Shown here: in pieces, positions 1 through 9,186 of the stretch | How the letters are laid out: each line of letters starts with the position of its first letter | Numbering within the stretch: position 1 is the first letter of the stretch | Assembly: GCF_001824475.1 (NCBI RefSeq) | Contig: NZ_MHXN01000003.1 | Span: 69,850 to 133,849 of the forward strand | Length of the DNA stretch: 64,000 nt | Reading direction: 5' to 3' | DNA from: Phenylobacterium sp. RIFCSPHIGHO2_01_FULL_69_31 | GTDB taxonomy: Bacteria > Pseudomonadota > Alphaproteobacteria > Caulobacterales > Caulobacteraceae | The notes under the pieces: model-generated | What the model saw: only the letters and a program-made list of their open reading frames with translations | What the model was told of the DNA's origin: nothing | Databases searched by the model: none | Made by a program: the position numbers and the translations under genes

Positions 1-726
1 GATGCCGACCGCCATCACCAGGAGATCGCAGTCCAACACCCGGCCGTCCTTGAGGCGCAGGCCGCTGACGCGGCCGTTCGCCCCGAGGATCTCTTCCGAC
101 TGCGCCTCCAGCACAGTCTCGACGCCCTTTTCCGCCAGGGCCTCGGTCAGCAGAAAGCCCGCCGAGGCGTCCAGCTGGCGTTCCATCAGCACGTCCATCA
201 GGTGGACGACGGTGGCGCCCATGCCGCGCTTGGAGAGGCCGTAGGCGGCTTCGATCCCCAGCAGGCCGCCGCCGATCACCACCGCCTTCGCGCCCGGCTT
301 CGCGGCCGCGATCATGGCTTCGACATCGTCCAGGTCGCGGAAAGTGACCACGCCGGCGAGGTCGGCGCCCGGCAGGGGCAGGCGGATCGGATCCGAGCCG
401 GTCGCGAGGATGAGCCGGTCGTAGGGCGCCTCAGTCCCGTCAGCGGCGCGCACGAGGCGAGCTTCGCGGTCGATCACCTCGACCCGGGCGCCGGCGCGCA
501 GGTCGATGCCGTTGTCGGCGTACCAGGCCTCGTCGTTGATCACGATGTCGGCGAACGACTTCTCGCCCGCCAGCACCGGCGACAGCATGATCCGGTCGTA
601 ATTCACCCTGGGCTCGGCGCCGAAGATGGTGATGTCGTAGCGGCCGGGGTCGCGCTTCAGAACTTCTTGCACCGCGCGGCAGCCGGCCATGCCGTTGCCG
701 ATGACGACCAGTCTCTCCTTGGTCAT
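1..726 (-). CDS. nirB: Assimilatory nitrite reductase large subunit, N-terminal part (cut by window edge)
   Basis: The first 242 codons are present; the 3' end lies beyond position 1. The protein opens with an FAD-binding Rossmann motif (VVIGNGMAG, about residues 7-15), followed by VNYDRIMLSPVLAGEK, a stretch typical of NirB, and a second dinucleotide-binding motif (VVIGGGLLGIEAA) near residue 150. NirB reduces nitrite to ammonium with NAD(P)H in the cytoplasm; its siroheme and iron-sulfur domains would lie in the unseen part. The ATG sits 10 nt after the transporter stop and is preceded by AAGGGG, so the two genes are almost certainly one operon. A stand-alone rubredoxin reductase-type flavoprotein is possible, but the nitrate neighbours favour NirB. 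Confidence 0.88.
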   Translation of the reverse strand, partial: MTKERLVVIGNGMAGCRAVQEVLKRDPGRYDITIFGAEPRVNYDRIMLSPVLAGEKSFADIVINDEAWYADNGIDLRAGARVEVIDREARLVRAADGTEAPYDRLILATGSDPIRLPLPGADLAGVVTFRDLDDVEAMIAAAKPGAKAVVIGGGLLGIEAAYGLSKRGMGATVVHLMDVLMERQLDASAGFLLTEALAEKGVETVLEAQSEEILGANGRVSGLRLKDGRVLDCDLLVMAVGI

Positions 727-736
727 GGCGATCCCC

Positions 737-1960
737 TTAGAGTCGCAGGGCCGAGGCGGCGGCGCCGGCCAGTTCCGGCCAGGTCTTGCGCCACCGGGCC
801 TTCACGCCGGTCAGGCCGACCAGGGCGAGCAGAGCGAGGCCGCCAAAGGCCAGCAGGCCCAGCTGGTACGAGCCGGTCGCCTCCTTGGCCCAGCCCAGGC
901 TGGCGGCCAGGTAGAAGCCGCCGATGCCGCCGGTCATCCCGACCAAGCCGGTGACGACGCCGATCTCCTTGCCGAACCGCTGCGGGGCGAGTTGGAAGAC
1001 CGCCCCGTTGCCGGCGCCCAGGGCCATCATGGCGAACATCATCAAGGCTAGAGCCACCCAGGCGCTGGGTTGCTGGAAGCTCACCAGCGCCAGGCCAAGC
1101 GCCGCCAGGACATAGACCACGGTCAGCGTCCGAACGCCGCCGAACCGGTCGGCGAGCGCGCCGCCCACGGGCCGGACGAACGAGCCGGCGAACACGCAGG
1201 CCGCGGTGAAGAAGCCCGCGGTGACCGCCGGCAGGCCGTACTCGGCGTTGAAGTAGATGGTCAGCGACGACGAGAGACCGACGAAGCCGCCGAAGGTGAC
1301 GCCGTACAGCGCCATCAGCCACCAAGCGTCGCCCGTCCCCAGCACGCTCATGTACTCGGCCAGGGTCTTGGGCGGCGGCCGGTTCGGCGCATCCTTGGCG
1401 AAGACAAGGTACACCACGAAGGCCACAAGCAGCGGCAGGGCGGCCAGGCCGATCACGTTCTGCCAGCCGAAAACCTGGGCGAGGCCGGGCGCGAACAGCG
1501 CAGCCAGGGCGGTGCCTGAGTTCCCGGCCCCGGCGATGCCGAGCGCAAGACCCTGGTGCTCCGGCGGATACCAGCGCGAGGCCAGCGGCAGGGCCACGGC
1601 GAACGAGGCGCCAGCCACCCCCAGGACCACGCCCAGGGCCAGGACCTGATGGTAGCTGTGCACGCCCAGGAACCAGGCCACCGCCAGCCCCGCCAGCACG
1701 ACGAGCTGGCCGATGAGGCCGGTCTTCTTGGGGCCGATGTGGTCGACCATGACGCCCGCCACCAGGCGGAGCAGCGCGCCCGACAGCACCGGCACGGCCA
1801 CCATCAGGCCCTTCTGCGCCGGCGTCAGCCCGAAGTCCTTGGCGATCGCCACGCCCAGCGGGCCCAGGACCACCCAGGTCATGAAGCTCAGGTCGAAGTA
1901 CAGGAAGGCGGAGAGCAGAGTCGGCGTGTGACCCGACTTCAGGAACGAGCGGCTGACCAT
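737..1960 (-). CDS. Nitrate/nitrite transporter, MFS family (NarK/NasA type)
   Basis: A 407-residue protein of the major facilitator superfamily with about 12 hydrophobic segments. The start MVSRSFLKSG was chosen because the upstream in-frame residues are low-complexity and not hydrophobic, while residues 15-60 match the first helix of NarK/NasA transporters. A glycine-rich signature (GAGNSGTALAALF, about residue 145) resembles the nitrate signature of the NNP family. It would import nitrate across the inner membrane for the nitrite reductase encoded 10 nt downstream. A 237-nt leader separates it from nasS, which fits control by the NasT/NasS pair encoded upstream. Confidence 0.88.
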   Translation of the reverse strand: MVSRSFLKSGHTPTLLSAFLYFDLSFMTWVVLGPLGVAIAKDFGLTPAQKGLMVAVPVLSGALLRLVAGVMVDHIGPKKTGLIGQLVVLAGLAVAWFLGVHSYHQVLALGVVLGVAGASFAVALPLASRWYPPEHQGLALGIAGAGNSGTALAALFAPGLAQVFGWQNVIGLAALPLLVAFVVYLVFAKDAPNRPPPKTLAEYMSVLGTGDAWWLMALYGVTFGGFVGLSSSLTIYFNAEYGLPAVTAGFFTAACVFAGSFVRPVGGALADRFGGVRTLTVVYVLAALGLALVSFQQPSAWVALALMMFAMMALGAGNGAVFQLAPQRFGKEIGVVTGLVGMTGGIGGFYLAASLGWAKEATGSYQLGLLAFGGLALLALVGLTGVKARWRKTWPELAGAAASALRL

Positions 1961-2197
1961 TGGGAATTCGGCCCCATGCTGGAGTGGACAGGCGGCGTCG
2001 CCGGGAAAGGGAAGGCTCAACCTCGAGCCGATCCGGAAGCCGCGAACGCCGTTGTCCTGGGCCGTGAACCTAAGAGACCGCAGTCGTAGGCCATGGTCAC
2101 GGGGGATAAGCCTGCGGGCCCCGCCGATCTCGCTGCAGTGCAAAATTCAGGCGCCGGAATTGCGACCGGCGCCTCCGAATTGGGCTAGGCGACGGTA
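1961..2197 (-). promoter_or_regulatory. Leader between nasS and the nitrate transporter, likely NasT target
   Basis: This 237-nt stretch holds no gene. On the minus strand it contains a 9-bp perfect stem (AGGCGCCGG / CCGGCGCCT, 2149-2157 and 2166-2174) followed by a short T run, and further down a 5-bp stem with a six-base loop (GGCTC-GAGGTT-GAGCC, 2014-2029). ANTAR proteins such as NasT are known to bind paired stem-loops with six-base loops that have A at position 1 and G at position 4; here only G4 fits. The regulatory role is therefore inferred mainly from gene order. Confidence 0.45.
2149..2174 (-). terminator. Hairpin after nasS, possible terminator or attenuator
   Basis: A perfect 9-bp GC-rich inverted repeat with an 8-nt loop begins 24 nt after the nasS stop. 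On the minus strand it is followed by GAATTTTGC, a weak T tract. It could end the nasTS transcript or be part of the antitermination leader. Confidence 0.45.
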
Positions 2198-3307
2198 TCA
2201 GCCCGCGGAAACACGCCGACTCCGAGCCTCGTCGGCATACGCCTGGGCCGTCGCCAGCCGGAATGGCCTCTCGCTTCCGAAACCCTCTAGCACCTCCAGC
2301 GGCGGCGCTTCCGGCATGCCTAGCGCCGCCGCGGCGATCGCGTAGAGGTCGGGGCGATAGACGCGGCGCGCGACGGCTTCGATGTCGATGGTGGGATCGA
2401 TGTGGGACCACCTTGCCATCTGGCTCAGCAGCCAGGCCGCATGAATGGGCTGCGGCGCGCTGGCGCCGCCCGCGTGGAAGATCATGTCTGCCAACGACGC
2501 TTCGATCACCTGGGCCTCGGCGCCCACGTAGTCCGGCTGGGCCAGCATCATGGCCAACGCCGCGCGGTTGGCCGGGTCGTCGGCCCAGGCGCCGGCGCGC
2601 AGCATGGCGCGCGCCAGGGCCTGCAGCTCGTCGGGGCGGGCGTTCGCCCAGGCCTCCGTGACCGTGAACACCTTGTCCGGCGTGCGCGGCCAGAACTGCG
2701 AGCCGCGCACCACCACCTGCCCGGCGCCGGCTGCCACGGCGGCCGTGTCCCAAGGCTCGGTGACGCAGAAGCCCTCGACCACGCCACCCACCAGCAACTC
2801 GGTCATCCGCGACGGCGGCGCGATGGTGAGCCGGACGTCGCGGTCGGGGTCGATGCCTGCCCGGGCCAGCCAGTCCCGCAGCAGGTAGTTGTGGACCGAG
2901 AACGGGAAGACGACCGCCAGGGTGATGGGGCTCGCCCCCTCCTCCCGCCGCCGCGCCACAAGACGTGCGAGGCCGTCGGCCGTCTGGCCCTCGCCGATGA
3001 CGGCCATCAGCCGCGAGGCCACGGTGATCGCCGGGCCGTTGATGTTCAGGGCCAGCGGGGCCGCCAGCGGCGTCGCCTCTGCGCCGGCCGCGCCCAGGCT
3101 GATCGCCAGGGCGGTGGGCGCGAGCATGTGGGCGCCGTCCAGCGCGCCGACGCTCATCTTGTCGCGCACCGTCGCCCACGAGACCTGGCGGCTCAGCTCG
3201 ACGTCCAGGCCTTCGGCCGCGAAGAAGCCCTTCTCCTTCGCCGCGATCAGCACGGCGGCGTCGTTCAGCGCGATGAAGCCGAGGCGCAGAGGCCGTTCGC
3301 CGCTCAT
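2198..3307 (-). CDS. nasS: Nitrate sensor NasS, NrtA/CmpA-like periplasmic-binding fold without signal peptide
   Basis: A 369-residue protein of the nitrate/bicarbonate-binding (NrtA/CmpA) family. It begins directly with the first strand of the fold (LRLGFIALNDAAVL) and has no signal peptide or lipobox, which separates it from transporter-bound NrtA. This is the hallmark of NasS, a cytoplasmic sensor that holds the antiterminator NasT inactive until nitrate or nitrite binds. Its ATG overlaps the nasT stop by 4 nt (ATGA), implying translational coupling and a matched ratio of the two partners. No ABC permease or ATPase gene lies nearby, again against a transport role. Confidence 0.85.
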   Translation of the reverse strand: MSGERPLRLGFIALNDAAVLIAAKEKGFFAAEGLDVELSRQVSWATVRDKMSVGALDGAHMLAPTALAISLGAAGAEATPLAAPLALNINGPAITVASRLMAVIGEGQTADGLARLVARRREEGASPITLAVVFPFSVHNYLLRDWLARAGIDPDRDVRLTIAPPSRMTELLVGGVVEGFCVTEPWDTAAVAAGAGQVVVRGSQFWPRTPDKVFTVTEAWANARPDELQALARAMLRAGAWADDPANRAALAMMLAQPDYVGAEAQVIEASLADMIFHAGGASAPQPIHAAWLLSQMARWSHIDPTIDIEAVARRVYRPDLYAIAAAALGMPEAPPLEVLEGFGSERPFRLATAQAYADEARSRRVSAG

Positions 3308-3882
3308 GACCCGTTCCCCTTCAGCACCCCGGCGAAGGCCACGAGGTCCGCCGCGACCGCGCCGATGGGACGGCCGGTGTCCATGGAAAGCTTGCGCAGC
3401 ACGCGATAGGCGGCCTCTTCCTCCAGCCCACGCTCCTTCATCAGAAGGGCCTTGGCGCGCTCCACCGTCTTGCGCGAAGCAAGGTCAGCCTTGGCCTTCT
3501 CAAGGTCCTGACGCAGGCCGTTCATCAGCTGGAAGCGGCTCATGGCCACCTCCAGCACCGAACGCACCCGGGCCGCCGAGAGGCCGTCGACCACATAGGC
3601 GGACACCCCCGCCAGTACCGCCTGCTCGGCCAGCCCCCGCTCGGATCGGTCGACGAACATGACGACCGGCCGCGGGTTGGCCGCCGTCGCCTCGCGCAGG
3701 CTCTCGATGGTGTCGCGGTCGGGGCTGTCGGACGCCACGACGATCACGTCCGGCCCGAACACCGCCGCCTCGACCTCGTTGAAGATCGAGGCATGCCGAA
3801 CCTCCAGCGGCTCGACGCCGGCGAGGCCTTCCGCCACGAGGGCGGCGCGGGCTGGGTCGGGATCGACGACAAGGACGCGCAT
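3304..3882 (-). CDS. nasT: NasT: response-regulator-like ANTAR antiterminator
   Basis: A 192-residue protein with an N-terminal receiver-like domain (MRVLVVDPDPARA start, about 1-120), a short coiled linker and a C-terminal ANTAR RNA-binding domain (about 130-190: RKTVERAKALLMKERGLEEE, then an AYRVLRKLSMDTG helix). NasT binds leader RNA and prevents termination ahead of nitrate-assimilation genes. The receiver may be degenerate: the usual phospho-acceptor region reads DVIVVASDSPD, so activation by release from NasS rather than phosphorylation is likely. It is the first gene of the block and overlaps nasS by 4 nt. Confidence 0.87.
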   Translation of the reverse strand: MRVLVVDPDPARAALVAEGLAGVEPLEVRHASIFNEVEAAVFGPDVIVVASDSPDRDTIESLREATAANPRPVVMFVDRSERGLAEQAVLAGVSAYVVDGLSAARVRSVLEVAMSRFQLMNGLRQDLEKAKADLASRKTVERAKALLMKERGLEEEAAYRVLRKLSMDTGRPIGAVAADLVAFAGVLKGNGS

Positions 3883-4030
3883 GCCCGCCGACTAGGCAGC
3901 GGCCGCCGCCAGCGTCGCCATCGATCCCCGCCGCGCCCGCCACGGCGGCCAGCGACGCCTAGCGGCTGATCAGGCGGCGCCGACTTCTTGGGCAGAATAG
4001 CCCGCGGCGGACGGTCTCACGCAGACCGGA

Positions 4031-7000
4031 TCACCAGACGTCGATGAACGAGCGCGTCTTGGCGCCCGGGGACCGGGGCGGGCAGGACTTCACGCCGCGC
4101 ACGATCCAGTCCCGGGTCTCCGCCGGGTCGATCACGGCGTCGATCTCGTTCACCTGCGCCACGGAGATCGCCTTGCCGGTCTGGTACATGCGTCCGACAA
4201 GCTTCTGGAAGAGCGCCTCGCGCGCGGCCGGATCGGGCTCGGCGTCCAGCTCCTTGCGGTAGCCCAGGCGCACGGCGCCCTCCAGGCCCATGGGCCCGAA
4301 CTCGGCGGTCGGCCAGGCGATGGTGAAGGCCGAGGCCGAGAAGTCGCCGCCGGTCATCGCCTGGGCGCCCAGGCCATAGCCCTTGCGCAGCACAACGGCG
4401 AACAGCGGCACGCTCATCCCCGCCGCCACCACGAACAGGCGCGAGCCCCGGCGGATGGCGCCGGTCGCCTCGCTGTCGGGGCCGACCATGAACCCCGGCG
4501 TGTCGCACAGGGATAGCACCGGCACGCCGAAGGCGTCGCAGAGCTGCAGGAACCGGCCGCCCTTCTCCGCGCCTTCGGAATCGATCGCTCCGCCCAGGTG
4601 GCGCGGATCGTTGGCGATCAGGCCCAGCGGCCGGCCCTCGATCCGCAGGAAGCCGGTGATCATCCCCCGGCCATAACCGCCGCGCAGCTCGATCCACGAT
4701 CCTGTGTCGGCAAGGGTCTCGATGATGCGGCGCACGTCATAGGCCCGGACGCGGTTCTCAGGGATCAGGTGACGAAGCATGCGCTGATCGGCGCAGGCCC
4801 ATTCCGCGACGTCGCCCTGGAAGATTCCCAGCAGTTGGCGGGCCGCTGCGGTCGCCGCCGCCTCGTCCGCCACAAGCAGGTCCAGCGCGCCATTGGCGTA
4901 CTGCACGGCCGAGGGGCCGATCTCGTCCGGCGTGAACACGCCCAGACCACCCCCCTCGATCATCGCCGGGCCGCCCAGCCCGATGTTCGAGTATTCAGTG
5001 GCGATGGTGATGTCGGCGCAGCCGAAGAACACCGCATTGCCCGCAAAGCAGCGGCCGGAGTTGATCGCGATCCGCGGCGCATTGCCCGACAGCCGCGCGA
5101 AGGTGGTAAAGCTGGTGGTGTCCAGCGATGATGCCGACAGTCCGCCCACGTCCACATCGCCCGGCCGGCCGCCGCCGCCCTCGGTGTACCAGACCACCGG
5201 CAGCTTCCAGTGCTCGGCGAATTCCAGGATGCGGTCGGTCTTCTTGTGGCTGAAGTGGCCTTGCGTGCCCGCCAGGACGGTGAAGTCATAGGCCAGGGCC
5301 ACGCAGCGCGCGCCGCCCACCTCGCCCACGCCGGTGACGATGCCGTCGGCCGGCGTGTTGGCCTGAAGGTCCTCGATGGAACGCCGCCGCTTCTGGGCCG
5401 CGATGGCCAGGGCGCCGAACTCCTTGAAGGTGCCGGGATCGAACAGGTCGTCCAGGTTCTCCCGCGCCGTGCGCTGGCCGGTGCGTCGACGCCGGGCCAC
5501 TGCGTCGGGCCGGTTCTCGTCGAGCGTCAGGGCGTTGCGCGCGATCACCTCGGCCAGGTCCGGCCGGACCAGGTCCAGGTCGATCTGTTCGTCAGCCAGG
5601 GCGTGCAGGGCGTCCTCGCCGGGTTGTATGAAGGCGAGCGGCGCGCCTTCGTCCAGCGTCTCCCCGACCGCAGCGGCCAGGGCGTGGATCAGGCCGGCCA
5701 CCGGCGCGGTGACCACATGCTGCATCTTCATGGCTTCCAGCACGGCCACGGGCTGGCCGGCGGCAATGGCCTCGCCAACCGCGATCTCCAGGCTGACCAC
5801 GGTCCCGCGCAGCGGCGCGGCGGCGGGGTGCGTGCCGGGCGGGGTCGCTGCCTGCGTGCGACCCGCGGTTTCGGTTGCTTCAGCCAGGGGCTCGGGCGAC
5901 AGCGCCTCGGCGCGCGCCAGCAGTTCGGGAAGGTTGGCTTCCAGGAAACCCGTGTCGGCGCGGCCCTCCAGGAACTCAGGGCGCTCGAGCACCGCGCGCA
6001 GCAGCGGCAAGGTCGAGGGCGCGCCCTCGATCCGGAATTCGGCGGCCGCGCGACCGGCGCGGGCGGCGGCAGCGGCCAGGGTCGGCGCCTGGACAATCAC
6101 CTTGGCGATCAGGGAGTCGAACGTCGGATTGGTGCGGTAGCCGCCGTAGCCATAGCCGTCGACCCGGACCCCAGGGCCGCTGGGCGGCTCGTAGCGCGCC
6201 AGGACGTCCCCTGCGCCGCTGGTCACCTGCCCGTCGGCGCTCAACCACTCCAGGTTCACGCGCAACTGGATCGCCGCGCCCGTCACCGGCGGCGGCCCTT
6301 GATCGAGGCCGCAGTCCCCCAGACTGGCGCCGTCCGCCAGGCGAAGCTGAAGCTGGACGAGATCGAGGCCCGTCACCGCCTCGGTGACCGTGTGCTCGAC
6401 CTGCAGCCGCGGATTGGTTTCGATGAAGGCGGCCGTCCGCCCGTCGCCCGCATCCAGGAGGTATTCGAAGGTGGCCAGCCCGCGCAGCCCGGCGGCCGTC
6501 GCCATGCGGACCGAGGCCTCCTGCAGCATCGCCCGGACGTCATCGGCCAGCCCGATAGCCGGCGCCACCTCGACCAGCTTCTGGCGGCGGCGCTGGATGG
6601 AGCACTCGCGGTCGTGGATCGCCACGGCCCGGGCGCCGTCGCCGGCCACCTGCACCTCTACGTGCCGCGCCCGTGGGATCACCGCTTCGGCATAGAGGCG
6701 CCCGTCCCCGAACGCGCCCTCGGCTTCGCGGGCGCAGGTCTCGTAGGCCGCGGCCGGATCCTCGCCCGCGGCCACGGTCCGCATACCGCGTCCGCCGCCA
6801 CCGGCGATGGCCTTGATCATGATCGCGCCGACAGTGGCCTGCAGCGCGCGCACCTCGTCCAGGCTGGCGGAGGCCCCCGTGCCGGCCGCCAGCGGCACGC
6901 CGTGCTCGGCCGCGAAGGCGCGCGCCCGGGCTTTGTCGCCGAACAGGTCGAGCGCATCGGGACCAGCCCCCACGAAGACCAACCCGGCGGCCTCGCAGGC

Positions 7001-7315
7001 GCGGGCGAAGGCGGCGTTCTCGGAGAGGAAACCGTATCCCGGATGCACCGCATCGCAGCCGGCGCCGACCGCGGCGGCGACCATCCCGGCAACGTCGAGG
7101 TACGCCCGGGGGCCGATCCCTTCCAGCGGGACGGCCCGGTCCGCCAGGCGCACATGCAGGGACGTGGCGTCGTCCTGCGAATGGACGGCGACCGTCTCGA
7201 TGCCGAGATCGGCGGCGGCGCGGGCGATCCGGATGGCGATCTCGCCCCGGTTGGCGATCAGCAGGCGCTTCAGGCGCGCACCTGTTCGGATTGGGGGCGT
7301 GACAGCATCGCCCAC
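4031..7315 (-). CDS. Single-chain biotin-dependent acyl-CoA carboxylase (biotin carboxylase, BCCP and carboxyltransferase fused)
   Basis: About 1094 residues. The order is a biotin carboxylase half (LLIANRGEIAIRI near the start, ATP-grasp loop GGGGRGMRTV near 180), a biotinyl domain with EAMKMQHV (the biotin lysine is residue 530 when counted from the GTG at 7315), and a carboxyltransferase half from about 605 to the end. Usual bacterial acetyl-, propionyl- or methylcrotonyl-CoA carboxylases use separate subunits; the fused arrangement resembles the single-chain long-chain acyl-CoA carboxylases described in mycobacteria and Rhodopseudomonas. Substrate is not decidable from sequence. The start is uncertain: GTG at 7315 is chosen; another GTG lies at 7360 and no ATG precedes the first conserved strand. 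Confidence 0.87.
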   Translation of the reverse strand: MGDAVTPPIRTGARLKRLLIANRGEIAIRIARAAADLGIETVAVHSQDDATSLHVRLADRAVPLEGIGPRAYLDVAGMVAAAVGAGCDAVHPGYGFLSENAAFARACEAAGLVFVGAGPDALDLFGDKARARAFAAEHGVPLAAGTGASASLDEVRALQATVGAIMIKAIAGGGGRGMRTVAAGEDPAAAYETCAREAEGAFGDGRLYAEAVIPRARHVEVQVAGDGARAVAIHDRECSIQRRRQKLVEVAPAIGLADDVRAMLQEASVRMATAAGLRGLATFEYLLDAGDGRTAAFIETNPRLQVEHTVTEAVTGLDLVQLQLRLADGASLGDCGLDQGPPPVTGAAIQLRVNLEWLSADGQVTSGAGDVLARYEPPSGPGVRVDGYGYGGYRTNPTFDSLIAKVIVQAPTLAAAAARAGRAAAEFRIEGAPSTLPLLRAVLERPEFLEGRADTGFLEANLPELLARAEALSPEPLAEATETAGRTQAATPPGTHPAAAPLRGTVVSLEIAVGEAIAAGQPVAVLEAMKMQHVVTAPVAGLIHALAAAVGETLDEGAPLAFIQPGEDALHALADEQIDLDLVRPDLAEVIARNALTLDENRPDAVARRRRTGQRTARENLDDLFDPGTFKEFGALAIAAQKRRRSIEDLQANTPADGIVTGVGEVGGARCVALAYDFTVLAGTQGHFSHKKTDRILEFAEHWKLPVVWYTEGGGGRPGDVDVGGLSASSLDTTSFTTFARLSGNAPRIAINSGRCFAGNAVFFGCADITIATEYSNIGLGGPAMIEGGGLGVFTPDEIGPSAVQYANGALDLLVADEAAATAAARQLLGIFQGDVAEWACADQRMLRHLIPENRVRAYDVRRIIETLADTGSWIELRGGYGRGMITGFLRIEGRPLGLIANDPRHLGGAIDSEGAEKGGRFLQLCDAFGVPVLSLCDTPGFMVGPDSEATGAIRRGSRLFVVAAGMSVPLFAVVLRKGYGLGAQAMTGGDFSASAFTIAWPTAEFGPMGLEGAVRLGYRKELDAEPDPAAREALFQKLVGRMYQTGKAISVAQVNEIDAVIDPAETRDWIVRGVKSCPPRSPGAKTRSFIDVW

Positions 7316-7415
7316 ATCATAGGCGCCCCGGCCCCCGCGCCGGAACCCCGCAATTGTCACCGGGAGCCTGATCCCCCTCGCCTTTCGCCCGCCTTGCCGC
7401 TAGAGGCTCCGCCCC

Positions 7416-8282
7416 ATGACCGCAGAGGCTGTCCAGATCATCGCCCGTGGGCCCCGCGCCGACGCAGAGGCCGCCGCCGCCGCCCTCGAGGCCGAGCCCG
7501 CGACGGAGGCCCTGACCTTCTCGATCCTGGAGGAGGACGAGGACAAGGACATCTGGCGGATAGACGCCTTCCCGAATGCGCCCGAGGAACAGGCCGCCAT
7601 CGGCGAGGTTCTGGCCGGCTATCCGACCCTGCGCGTGGTGACCGAAAAGCTGGCCGACGCCGACTGGCTTGCCATGGCGCTGTCGGGGCTGCCTCCTGTG
7701 CGCGCGGGCCGCTTCTTCGTCTACGGCGCCCACGACAAGGGCCTGGCGCCGGCCAGCACCGTCAACCTCCGCATTGAGGCAGGCGCCGCGTTCGGCACCG
7801 GCCACCACGGCACGACCGTCGGCTGCCTACAGGCCTTCCACGACCTGCTGAAGGCGCGCCGTTTCGAGCGGGTCCTCGACGTGGGCTGTGGCACCGGCGT
7901 CCTGGCCATCGCCGCCGCCCGGACGGGGTCGCCCATCGCCGTCGGCACCGACATCGACGGGCCCTCCGTCCGGATCGCCAACGAGAACGCCGCACTGAAC
8001 GGGGCCAACGCCCGCTTCGTCCACGCTTCCGGGCTGAACGACCCGCTGGTTCGAAACGACGGCCCCTACGACTTGGTGTTCGCCAATATCCTGGCCCCGC
8101 CGCTGGTAGCGCTGTCCCAGGATATAAAGCTGGCCCTGAAGCCCGGCGGCGTCGCCATCCTGTCCGGGCTGCTGCGCACCCAGGAGCGGCGGGTCCTGGC
8201 CGCCTACATGTCGAAGGGCTTCCGCCTCATGCGCCGCCTGCACCGCGACGCCTGGGCCACACTGGTGCTGCGACGGGCCTGA
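7416..8282 (+). CDS. prmA: Ribosomal protein L11 methyltransferase
   Basis: A 288-residue protein. An N-terminal substrate-recognition region (about 1-120) is followed by a class I SAM-binding core: [16 protein letters not shown] near residue 154 and [15 protein letters not shown] near 218, the N-I-L-A-P signature of PrmA. PrmA trimethylates ribosomal protein L11. It is divergent from the carboxylase gene, with about 100 bp between their starts. The ATG at 7416 is the first start that leaves the complete N-terminal domain. Confidence 0.9.
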   Translation: MTAEAVQIIARGPRADAEAAAAALEAEPATEALTFSILEEDEDKDIWRIDAFPNAPEEQAAIGEVLAGYPTLRVVTEKLADADWLAMALSGLPPVRAGRFFVYGAHDKGLAPASTVNLRIEAGAAFGTGHHGTTVGCLQAFHDLLKARRFERVLDVGCGTGVLAIAAARTGSPIAVGTDIDGPSVRIANENAALNGANARFVHASGLNDPLVRNDGPYDLVFANILAPPLVALSQDIKLALKPGGVAILSGLLRTQERRVLAAYMSKGFRLMRRLHRDAWATLVLRRA

Positions 8283-8355
8283 CCGCCGGAACCCGACCTC
8301 TGCCGTGGCGTTCTTCCGCCGGTCCAAGCAGGGCCTTGAGAGGAAGGACGCGAAC

Positions 8356-8748
8356 ATGTCCGAACAATACGAACGCACCACGGTGACCCCCGAGCCCGAG
8401 CGTGTGGTGATCCGCGAACGCAGCGGCGGCGCCGGCTGGTGGGTGGCGGCCCTGGTGGCCATCGTCGCCCTGGTGGCCGTCTTCTTCTTCATGAACAACC
8501 CGGGCGCCACGCCGGACCAGCTCGAGGCCGCCCGCGATCAGGGGGCCGCCGAGGCCAGCCTGGCCGCCGCGACCCAGAGCGCCCAACAGGCCGCCACGAC
8601 CGCCGCCCAATCCGCCCAGCAGGCGGCCGAGAACGCCGCCTCGGCGACCGAAAGCGCCGCCAGCGCCGCCGCCGCCCGGACCGACCAGGCTATCGACGAC
8701 GCCTCGAAGGCCGCGCAGGAGGCGACCACGATCGAGCCGGTGAACTAA
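8356..8748 (+). CDS. Small single-pass membrane protein with alanine-rich coiled tail
   Basis: A 130-residue protein of no recognised family. The start MSEQYERTTV is preceded by GAGGAAGG at a good distance, so it is preferred to an upstream in-frame ATG at 8305. A basic stretch leads into one transmembrane helix (WWVAALVAIVALVAVFFFM, about residues 32-50). The rest is rich in A, Q, S and E with heptad-like spacing, probably a periplasmic helix or coiled coil resembling lipoprotein-type spacers. It follows prmA by 73 nt and may be cotranscribed. Its 3' end overlaps the convergent GIY-YIG gene by 4 nt. Confidence 0.7.
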   Translation: MSEQYERTTVTPEPERVVIRERSGGAGWWVAALVAIVALVAVFFFMNNPGATPDQLEAARDQGAAEASLAAATQSAQQAATTAAQSAQQAAENAASATESAASAAAARTDQAIDDASKAAQEATTIEPVN

Positions 8749-9089
8749 CCCACGGCCTTCTTCGCGCCGAGCGCCGCCAACCAGTGGCGTTCGCGCGCCT
8801 TGATCAGGTCTGCGAGGCCGAGGGGCGTGAGTTCCTCGGCCTCAATGTTTTCAACGATCTCGAAGGCCATGGCCGCCTCGCCGTGGACGGCCCAGGCGGC
8901 CTGGATCGCCTTGTTCGTGTGGCTGCCCATGCGCAGGCCGAACCAATGTCGGGCCTTCTGGCCCTCCACGTTCGCCGCCCCCGCGATCCAGACGTCGCCG
9001 GTGGCGACGCAGCGCACGGCATAGACACCGGCCCGGGTCTTCCTCTCCTTGTAGTCGCGAATGGCCTCGCGGCGGCTCTGCTTATCCAT
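8745..9089 (-). CDS. GIY-YIG nuclease family protein
   Basis: A 114-residue protein starting at MDKQSRREAI; an earlier GTG at 9152 is less likely. It carries a GIY-YIG-like core: AGVYAVRCVATGDVWIAGAAN, read here as AGVY followed by VWIAGA, and a later E in NIEAEELTP. Small members of this superfamily are widespread in Caulobacteraceae, and their substrate is not known. The catalytic arginine (KARHWFGLRMG) appears retained. It is convergent with the preceding membrane protein and divergent from aminopeptidase P. Confidence 0.7.
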   Translation of the reverse strand: MDKQSRREAIRDYKERKTRAGVYAVRCVATGDVWIAGAANVEGQKARHWFGLRMGSHTNKAIQAAWAVHGEAAMAFEIVENIEAEELTPLGLADLIKARERHWLAALGAKKAVG

Positions 9090-9186
9090 GCCGATGGCAT
9101 AGTCGAACGCCCCCCCGTCGTCAATTTTACCCGGATTAAATAAGGGCGACACTCGTCCCTTTGCCCGCGGCGGCCGAACCGCTTAC

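Noticed and set aside
2141..2175. Possible sigma-54 promoter near TTTTGCAC
   Set aside because: The GG and GC elements are 12 bases apart rather than 10, so the spacing does not fit.
5210..7777. Long plus-strand open frame opposite the carboxylase gene
   Set aside because: It is antisense to a protein with clear domain motifs and its residues are G/R/A-rich, as expected from a GC-rich shadow frame.
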